From assembly GCA_934645125.1 (NCBI GenBank), contig CAKUDT010000058.1, positions 1-7,789 of the forward strand: 7,789 nucleotides of DNA. Reading direction: 5' to 3'. The position numbers and the translations under genes are program-made. Shown piece by piece: positions 1 to 4,801 of the stretch. The DNA comes from an uncultured Eggerthellaceae bacterium (GTDB lineage Bacteria; Actinomycetota; Coriobacteriia; Coriobacteriales; Eggerthellaceae). Numbering within the stretch: the stretch's first letter is position 1; every line of letters starts with the position of its first letter. Under the pieces are notes generated by a model that was not told the DNA's origin, searched no databases, and was given only the letters and a program-made list of their open reading frames with translations.

Positions 1-574
1 AGTAGATTAGCGACTTCTCCAAACCCAGCATGCGGATCATCTCAAGATTGCGCATGCTCGCGCGCAATTTCTGCTCGTTTTTCTTGAATTGGCGGTCGAT
101 AATGCGCAAGTTTGTCTGGTAACTTTGAGAAACGTGAAGCATCATAAGAAGCAGCATTTGCGTGCGCTGCTGCGTTTTAAGCTCACGCGAGCGACCCGCC
201 TGAAAGTAGGTCACCGTCGCGTTTTCCTGAAGTGCCACCGTCACAATGACCTGGTGTTCCGGTAAAAAAAGCGCCGAGAGCGGATGCGTGTCATACTGCG
301 TTGTATCGGCGGCAACCTTGTCGTCTTTGTCCTCTACGCAAGGGCAGTCCAAAATAACCAGCGTATGGCGCGAATCTTCGTCGTAGTCAACGTGAGAGCG
401 TTCCTCGTCGTCGAACATGGCGGTAATGAATTCCGGCTCAATGTTCAGCGCGCCCTCAAGCCAGCCGCGATCTTCGGCGGTGGGCGCAACAACGCTCACC
501 CAGCAACCCGGCTGGATTTCTTCAAGTTGCGTAAGCGCGTTCGTTGTTTCGTCTGTGCGGTAAATAGTAATCAT
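1..574 (-). CDS. CorA-like divalent metal ion transporter, N-terminal part (cut by window edge)
   Basis: The minus-strand frame is open from an ATG at 574-572 to the left edge, giving 191 residues without a stop. It begins MITIYRTDE and continues with a WVSVVAPTAEDRGWLEGAL segment, an acidic DDEERSHVDYDED stretch and a beta-rich HTLVILDCP segment. A long charged helix with KNEQKLRASMRNLEMIRML follows. This is the layout of the cytoplasmic domain of CorA/MIT-family Mg2+/Co2+ channels: an alpha/beta domain, then the long stalk helix leading to two membrane helices. The membrane helices and the GMN signature would lie beyond the left edge, so the defining motif cannot be checked. No Shine-Dalgarno sequence precedes the ATG. 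Instead TATAAT lies six bases upstream, which would fit a leaderless mRNA. It is codirectional with the LRR gene upstream, with a 149-base gap. The family call is fairly secure; the transported ion is unknown. Confidence 0.8.
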   Translation of the reverse strand, partial: MITIYRTDETTNALTQLEEIQPGCWVSVVAPTAEDRGWLEGALNIEPEFITAMFDDEERSHVDYDEDSRHTLVILDCPCVEDKDDKVAADTTQYDTHPLSALFLPEHQVIVTVALQENATVTYFQAGRSRELKTQQRTQMLLLMMLHVSQSYQTNLRIIDRQFKKNEQKLRASMRNLEMIRMLGLEKSLIY

Positions 575-580
575 ATGCGC

Positions 581-607
581 ATTATATGCCTGAACGGCGC
601 CCTGCAA
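581..607 (-). promoter_or_regulatory. Possible promoter of the corA-like gene, leaderless
   Basis: On the minus strand a perfect TATAAT occupies 586-581 and a weak -35-like TTGCAG occupies 607-602, with a short 15-base spacer. Transcription starting about seven bases after the -10 box would begin at or next to the ATG at 574, which leaves no room for a ribosome binding site. The -10 match is exact; the -35 and the spacing are poor. Confidence 0.4.
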
Positions 608-723
608 CGCCGCAATGCGCAAAGGTTACCAAGTCCTGACGAATGATTTGCAAGAGGTTTGCGAATCGCAAGAACAGCAGACGAACGAGTGCGCACGTTA
701 GAGTCTGCCGCCTTTCGAGTCGT

Positions 724-1626
724 CTACAAATCCAGCCCGTCATCAACGGCAAGCCCCTGCGCCAACTCCATGAGAAGCGCCGTTGCCTCCACGAAACCGC
801 GTGCCGAGCACTCCGCCGCCGCGCGCAATGCCGCATCCTTCGTTATGAGCTGGTTCTTCGCAATAAATTTGAGCGTTTCGGCATCATAGCCAAGCGCCGC
901 GCACACCTTATCGCCTTGCTCGCGCAAGAAGCGGCGGCAATCGGTATCAAGCGCGTTGGGTCCCGCTGCAAGCGGCGCGTCACCCGCTGCACCCCCCGCC
1001 GCAGCAAGCCACGCGCGCCATGCCACGTGAATCTCGGGCGGAATAGCACGCGGGACCGGCGCGGGAAACGGCTCATCTTTTCGAAGCGGCGGGCGAAACT
1101 CATTGTTCAGAAGCGCGGGCGGAATCACTCGACCGCCCAACGTGACGGATTCCAAGCGCTTGCAACCCCAGAACGCGCGCTCGCCCAACGTGGTAACGCT
1201 TGCAGGCATATTCACTTTACGCAGGAAGGCACAACCCGAAAACGTGAGCTGTTCAATGGTTTCAAGATGCGAAGGAAGCTCGATTTCTTCCAACATGCGA
1301 CAAATGCGAAATGCTTCTTCACCGATAAACGTCACGCTCTGCGGAATGACCACTTTCTGCAGCGACGTGCAGTAATAAAACGCCCACCGCGAAATTGCTG
1401 TCACGCCATCGGGAATTATGACCGTTTTCACAAACGGATTGCCCGCAAAAGCGCTCGGCCCAATCGTGCGCACGCCCGCAGGAATCGCAATATCGCGCTC
1501 TTTGCCTTTGTACTTTACCAGCACGCCATTGCTGATGGTAAAACCGTCTTGATACACCACGCCTTGCACGCGATCGGTCACTTCGGAATCGTCACCGTAA
1601 TACGCTATTACCGTTTCGTAAATCAT
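724..1626 (-). CDS. Leucine-rich repeat protein (LRR_5/BspA-like), cytoplasmic
   Basis: This 300-residue protein carries five back-to-back 23-residue repeats at residues 48-70, 71-93, 94-116, 117-139 and 140-162. Each follows the pattern [I/L/M]P-x-x-[V/L]-x-x-[I/L]-x-x-x-[A/T]-F-x-x-[N/C]-x-x-[V/L], for example IPDGVTAISRWAFYYCTSLQ. This is the LRR_5 class found in BspA-like proteins. There is no signal peptide, anchor or LPXTG motif, so it is predicted cytoplasmic, unlike the surface-exposed BspA adhesins. Residues 1-47 form a beta-rich cap. Residues 170-225 are Pro/Ala-rich. The C-terminal 75 residues are helical (IAKNQLITKDAALRAAAECSARG) and resemble the ankyrin-like helical tail seen in many intracellular LRR_5 proteins. 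The start is ATG 1626, with only a weak GAGAAG ten bases upstream. An ATG eight bases further upstream is out of frame and stops after three codons. Binding partner unknown. A long plus-strand frame over the same DNA is Arg-rich and not credible. Confidence 0.85.
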   Translation of the reverse strand: MIYETVIAYYGDDSEVTDRVQGVVYQDGFTISNGVLVKYKGKERDIAIPAGVRTIGPSAFAGNPFVKTVIIPDGVTAISRWAFYYCTSLQKVVIPQSVTFIGEEAFRICRMLEEIELPSHLETIEQLTFSGCAFLRKVNMPASVTTLGERAFWGCKRLESVTLGGRVIPPALLNNEFRPPLRKDEPFPAPVPRAIPPEIHVAWRAWLAAAGGAAGDAPLAAGPNALDTDCRRFLREQGDKVCAALGYDAETLKFIAKNQLITKDAALRAAAECSARGFVEATALLMELAQGLAVDDGLDL

Positions 1627-1649
1627 AGAATCATAGCTTCTCTGAATAT

Positions 1650-1678
1650 AACATAAAATGTTTTACTTTATATCTCAA
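1650..1678 (-). promoter_or_regulatory. Weak candidate promoter for the LRR gene
   Basis: On the minus strand TTGAGA (1678-1673) and TATGTT (1655-1650) are separated by 17 bases, about 24 bases before the LRR start codon. Both boxes match the sigma-70 consensus at only four or five positions. The surrounding DNA is clearly AT-rich, as promoters often are. Confidence 0.3.
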
Positions 1679-1813
1679 AGGACATTGCGCATGCACCGTT
1701 TATATTGATGCAAGCGCCGCTCTTCTGCATAATATACCAGCTACGTGCGGTTTTTCTTGCTGGGTTTTCGTTTCTTGCGCATGCGCGACTTCTGCGCGCA
1801 ATTGAACACGCAA

Positions 1814-1860
1814 AAGGTCGTTGCCTTGATGCATACCGGAAGACACACGGCAACGACCTT
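1814..1860. repeat. 12-bp perfect inverted repeat (hairpin)
   Basis: AAGGTCGTTGCC at 1814-1825 is perfectly complementary to GGCAACGACCTT at 1849-1860, with a 23-base loop. On the minus strand the stem runs into TTTTG, a short U-tract, so it could be a weak leftward terminator. On the plus strand no T-run follows. The loop is long for a terminator. A leader-RNA structure or protein-binding site upstream of the LRR gene is equally possible. Confidence 0.6.
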
Positions 1861-2076
1861 GGCATATGCTGCTTGCCTTCACATTACCGCCACCATTTCA
1901 AGGTCCCTCCACTACAATTTCAGGCCTCTTCTTTACTATCGACCTCCAAATGGAACGTTAAAAAACTCTTCGGCGCCCAAAGTCACCATATGAGTTGTGA
2001 GAGACGCGAAAAGCCTCCCTTAGGTTATAGTTTGCAGTGTACGAGAGGCATTCAAATTTTAAAGCTCACGCACATT

Positions 2077-2110
2077 TGATTCAGAAATACCCCCCTTCCT
2101 GTCTGAATCA
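2077..2110 (+). repeat. 9-bp inverted repeat with C-rich loop
   Basis: TGATTCAGA (2077-2085) pairs perfectly with TCTGAATCA (2102-2110) around a 16-base loop that includes a run of six C. No T-run follows, so this is not itself a terminator. It lies 41 bases before the terminator hairpin. Confidence 0.6.
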
Positions 2111-2151
2111 TGGATATGTAGCGTTTCTGCTTCCCCAGCCTTTCCAAAAGT

Positions 2152-2191
2152 AGCCCTGCCTTCCCCCTCCCTCCTGGCAGGGCTTTTCTTT
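2152..2191 (+). terminator. Rho-independent terminator, plus strand
   Basis: A GC-rich 9-bp perfect stem, AGCCCTGCC (2152-2160) with GGCAGGGCT (2176-2184), is followed directly by TTTCTTT (2185-2191). The loop is 15 bases and pyrimidine-only (CCCCCTCCCTCC). It ends a rightward transcript before the murT-gatD gene. There is no plus-strand gene in the window to its left. Confidence 0.85.
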
Positions 2192-2270
2192 GCCCCAAAA
2201 CCTCAACAGCATGCTCTGTGTTTGTTTCCCTACTCCGCGTAAATGAAACAGACTCGCAATAGTGCGCGCG

Positions 2271-2276
2271 TAAAAT
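2271..2276 (+). promoter_or_regulatory. Possible -10 box for the murT-gatD operon
   Basis: TAAAAT matches the sigma-70 -10 consensus at five of six positions and would place the transcript start near 2283, about 48 bases before the GTG start. No convincing -35 element lies at the right distance, so the call is tentative. A promoter between the 2152-2191 terminator and the gene is expected. Confidence 0.25.
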
Positions 2277-2315
2277 CGGCAGTTGTTCAGGTACATACTT
2301 ACGCGAAAACGGAAA

Positions 2316-2322
2316 AGGAAGG
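2316..2322 (+). promoter_or_regulatory. Shine-Dalgarno sequence deciding the murT-gatD start
   Basis: AGGAAGG lies eight bases before GTG 2331. This favours the GTG over the upstream in-frame TTG at 2283, which has no such sequence and would add 16 mostly basic residues absent from typical MurT proteins. The nearby ATG at 2324 is in a different frame. Confidence 0.75.
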
Positions 2323-2330
2323 CATGCGAC

Positions 2331-4658
2331 GTGAGCTTCTCGGAGAAAATCGCACGATGCGCGGCAGGTGCGTCACGGCGAATTCTACGCGACGCCTTCC
2401 ACCGCGATGCCGCCAATTTCCCGGGCAAAATAGGGCTCTACCTGGACTCATCGCTTATCTCTCATGCTGCACGCAATCTGGAATATGGATCGATTTGCGT
2501 GGTGGGCACAAACGGCAAAACAACCACCACGAACCTTATTGCAAACGCGCTTGAAGCAGCGGGGCTTTCTGTATGCTGCAACCGAACGGGAGCAAACCTT
2601 GACTCCGGCGTGGCATCGGCCCTGCTTGAACAAGGGCAAGCGCAATGGGCTGTGCTGGAATGCGACGAGCTGTGGCTTGTCCACGTGCTTCCCCAGCTGC
2701 AAAGCAAGTACGTGTTGCTGCTTGACCTTTTTCGCGACCAGCTGGATCGCGCGGGAGAAATTGAGCTTGTCCAGAAAAGTATTGTTTCGGCGCTTGAGCT
2801 ATCGCCGCGGACCACGCTTATCTACAACGCCGACGACCCGCTGTGCGCCGCCGTTGCTCAAACGACCCCCAACAAAAGCATTGCTTTCGGCGTGCAGGAC
2901 TGCATGGGGCTTGCACAGAATTCCGTGGCCGATGCTCAGATTTGCCAGCGCTGCTCAAGCGCGCTCGCCTATGAGTACCACCAATATGGCCAGCTGGGAA
3001 GCTATTACTGCCCAACGTGCGGATTTTCGCGTCCCAAGCTTGATTTCGCTGCCGAACAAGTCGCCTTGAGCGCCATGGGCGTCGATTTCACGCTTTCTAT
3101 ACGTTGTGCGGTCGGGCAGGCCGGTAAAAATGTGCGACCCCTGCGCGTGTCGGCAAATCTCCCTGGTCCTTATATGGTTTACAACTTGACCGCAGCCGCC
3201 GTAGCCTCAACGCTTCTGGGCTGCCCGCCCAGTGCGATTCAGCAGGCAATAGGATCGTTTATGCCGCAGAACGGCCGCCTGGAACGCTTGCGCATTGGGC
3301 GCCACGACGTACTGCTGAACCTGGCGAAAAACCCCACGGGAATGAACCAGAATCTTCGCATTGCCTTGAATGATAAGCGGCCTTTTGCGCTGGCTGTTTT
3401 CATCAACGATAAAGAAGCCGATGGACACGATGTTTCGTGGTTGTGGGACGTTGATTTCGAGGAGCTTGCAACGCGATCTGATATTTGCGTTTTTGCAGGT
3501 GGAATTCGTAGAAACGACTTACAGGTTCGTTTGAAATACGCGGGCGTAAACGCGCGACTGCTCGAATCCGCAGAAGAATTGATTTCAGCAGCTGCAAGCT
3601 CTTTGGGCAACGAATGCCCCGTATATGCCATTGCGAACTACACCGCGCTGCCATCGGCGAAAGGCGCCTTGGAAACGCTTGCTCAGGGCGTTGAACAGCC
3701 TGTTTGCGAGTCTGCATTCAAGGCCGATGCACCTGCTTCGTCTGCGGATTCTGCGACTCCTGCGACAGGCGCCCCCGGCACGGTCGCGACCGCAACCCCC
3801 TGCACCAGCGCACACGTCTTTGCAGACACGCCCACGTCTGCGGCCGCAAACGCTGCAGCCGGCACTGACACGGCAACGCCCAGCCCCTCCTGCAACGCCA
3901 CAGAGGACGAAAAACCCCTGGTCATCGCTCATCTCTTCCCTAAGCTTTTGAACCTCTACGGCGATGGCGGCAACGTGACCATCCTGAAAAAACGTCTTGC
4001 CTGGCGCGGGATTCCCGCCCAGGTGCGCGTTATCGACGAAACTGATCCGTTCGATTTAACTGATGTTGACCTGGTGTTTTTAGGGGGCGCACCCGACCGC
4101 GAAGAGGAAATTGCAGCGCAGCACATCCGCAAACACGCAAACGAGCTCGCCGCATTTATCGATGACGGCGGCGTGTGTCTTGCCATCTGCGGCGGCTATC
4201 AGATGTTGGGACGCAGCTGGCTGCTCAACGGAAAAACCGTGCCTGGCCTGGGGCTTGGTGCGTTTGAAACGCGACGCGCGGGCGATGCGCATGACCGCCT
4301 GGTGGGAAACATCGCGCTGCGAGTCGCCAACATTGCGCAACCAGTCATTGGATACGAAAACCATGCAGGGCGCACGTACCTTGATTCCGACACCCAAGCA
4401 TTTGGCCAGGTTGTATCGAAAACGGGTTGCGGTAACAACGACGCAAAAAAAACCGACGGTTATCTGAACGGGAATTTGGTGGGCACGTATCTTCACGGCC
4501 CGCTTTTGGCGAAAAACCCGGAGCTGGCCGATGCATTGCTGCAGCGCGCGCTTGACCATTGGGCCACACGCTGGAACAAACCAGCGCCGCCTCTTGAACC
4601 GCTTGACGATACCGCCGAGCTGCAAGCGAACGCGTTCATGGCAGCACGCTTGCTGTGA
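2331..4658 (+). CDS. MurT-GatD fusion: lipid II isoglutaminyl synthase (glutamine-hydrolysing)
   Basis: This 775-residue protein joins two enzymes that are usually separate subunits. They amidate the alpha-carboxyl of D-Glu in lipid II to D-isoglutamine, using ATP and glutamine, at the cytoplasmic face of the membrane. Residues 1-455 are MurT. They contain the Mur-ligase P-loop GTNGKTTTT (59-67), a Cys4 zinc ribbon (Cys205, 208, 227, 230; CQRC...CPTC) and the DUF1727 domain with NPTGMNQ (from 334) and DGHDVSWLWDVDFE (from 364). The Asp supplied by MurT to the GatD active site in known structures should be in this C-terminal domain. Residues 456-528 form a low-complexity Ala/Thr/Ser/Pro linker. 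Residues 529-775 are GatD, a class I CobB/CobQ-like glutaminase with nucleophile Cys620 (AICGGYQMLG) and His722 (TYLHGP). The end, ELQANAFMAARLL, resembles normal GatD C-termini, so both halves look complete. The start is GTG with a strong ribosome binding site. The asnB-like gene follows after 143 bases. The function is strongly supported; the fused state is the oddity. Confidence 0.93.
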   Translation: MSFSEKIARCAAGASRRILRDAFHRDAANFPGKIGLYLDSSLISHAARNLEYGSICVVGTNGKTTTTNLIANALEAAGLSVCCNRTGANLDSGVASALLEQGQAQWAVLECDELWLVHVLPQLQSKYVLLLDLFRDQLDRAGEIELVQKSIVSALELSPRTTLIYNADDPLCAAVAQTTPNKSIAFGVQDCMGLAQNSVADAQICQRCSSALAYEYHQYGQLGSYYCPTCGFSRPKLDFAAEQVALSAMGVDFTLSIRCAVGQAGKNVRPLRVSANLPGPYMVYNLTAAAVASTLLGCPPSAIQQAIGSFMPQNGRLERLRIGRHDVLLNLAKNPTGMNQNLRIALNDKRPFALAVFINDKEADGHDVSWLWDVDFEELATRSDICVFAGGIRRNDLQVRLKYAGVNARLLESAEELISAAASSLGNECPVYAIANYTALPSAKGALETLAQGVEQPVCESAFKADAPASSADSATPATGAPGTVATATPCTSAHVFADTPTSAAANAAAGTDTATPSPSCNATEDEKPLVIAHLFPKLLNLYGDGGNVTILKKRLAWRGIPAQVRVIDETDPFDLTDVDLVFLGGAPDREEEIAAQHIRKHANELAAFIDDGGVCLAICGGYQMLGRSWLLNGKTVPGLGLGAFETRRAGDAHDRLVGNIALRVANIAQPVIGYENHAGRTYLDSDTQAFGQVVSKTGCGNNDAKKTDGYLNGNLVGTYLHGPLLAKNPELADALLQRALDHWATRWNKPAPPLEPLDDTAELQANAFMAARLL

Positions 4659-4801
4659 TGCCGCAGGTACAGGTGGTGCGGTAGACAGTCCGACAACGTC
4701 CGCAGCAGCGCAACAGCAGATGCGGCAAGGAACGCGAAAGCCGGCACGAACGAAAAAACGAGCGCCGCAAAACAAGCGGCGAACCGAAAAGGAGCAGTAG
4801 T
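4659..4801 (+). other. Gap between murT-gatD and asnB, with an open out-of-frame basic tail
   Basis: No terminator or good promoter is visible, so the two genes are probably cotranscribed. In the +1 frame relative to murT-gatD the sequence is open from before the GatD stop to a TAG at 4798-4800. It encodes an Ala/Thr/Ser-rich stretch, then a basic tail (KPARTKKRAPQNKRR). This could be a former C-terminal extension lost by a one-base indel, or chance. An ATG at 4658-4660 overlapping the TGA opens only eight codons. Confidence 0.4.
4787..4794 (+). promoter_or_regulatory. Shine-Dalgarno sequence of the asnB-like gene
   Basis: AAAAGGAG sits seven bases before ATG 4802. The translated product starts with MCGICGF, whose Cys2 must become the N-terminal residue, so this start is certain. 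Confidence 0.85.

Larger units (their letters stand above)
2038..2191 (+). ncRNA. Candidate small RNA with C/U-rich loops
   Basis: A plus-strand transcript ending at the 2152-2191 terminator would carry two hairpins. The first is a 9-bp stem, TGATTCAGA (2077-2085) with TCTGAATCA (2102-2110), and a loop containing CCCCCCTTCCTG. The second is the terminator hairpin, whose loop is TTCCCCCTCCCTCCT. Between them is another tract, CTTCCCCAGCCTTTCC. Unpaired C/U-rich tracts able to pair with Shine-Dalgarno sequences are a known feature of several Gram-positive regulatory RNAs. The 5' end is a guess: TATAGT at 2026-2031 resembles a -10 box but has no good -35. No RNA family was recognised. A short peptide gene or the trailing end of another transcript are alternatives. 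Confidence 0.35.
1627..2330. other. Intergenic region between divergent genes, about 700 bases
   Basis: I see no convincing protein-coding gene here. The open frames on both strands are short, lack ribosome binding sites and have unconvincing compositions. The region holds a candidate LRR-gene promoter, a 12-bp inverted repeat at 1814-1860, a 9-bp inverted repeat at 2077-2110, a strong plus-strand terminator at 2152-2191 and the upstream region of the murT-gatD gene. Because a plus-strand terminator sits here with no plus-strand gene before it, a non-coding transcript is likely. Confidence 0.6.

Noticed and set aside
643..1656. Plus-strand 337-codon open frame opposite the LRR gene
   Set aside because: Its translation is a monotonous Arg/His/Lys-rich sequence with no recognisable motif, whereas the minus-strand frame gives five regular LRR repeats.
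1705..2079. Plus-strand 124-codon frame in the divergent gap
   Set aside because: It begins at TTG, has no ribosome binding site, no protein-like motif, and overlaps hairpin structures.
2283..2330. TTG at 2283 as the start of the MurT-GatD protein
   Set aside because: It lacks a ribosome binding site and adds 16 basic residues not typical of MurT; the GTG at 2331 has AGGAAGG at eight bases.
4651..4660. Programmed +1 frameshift at the GatD stop, like prfB
   Set aside because: The CTG codon before TGA could not re-pair with the shifted TGT, and there is no upstream Shine-Dalgarno-like stimulator at the right distance.
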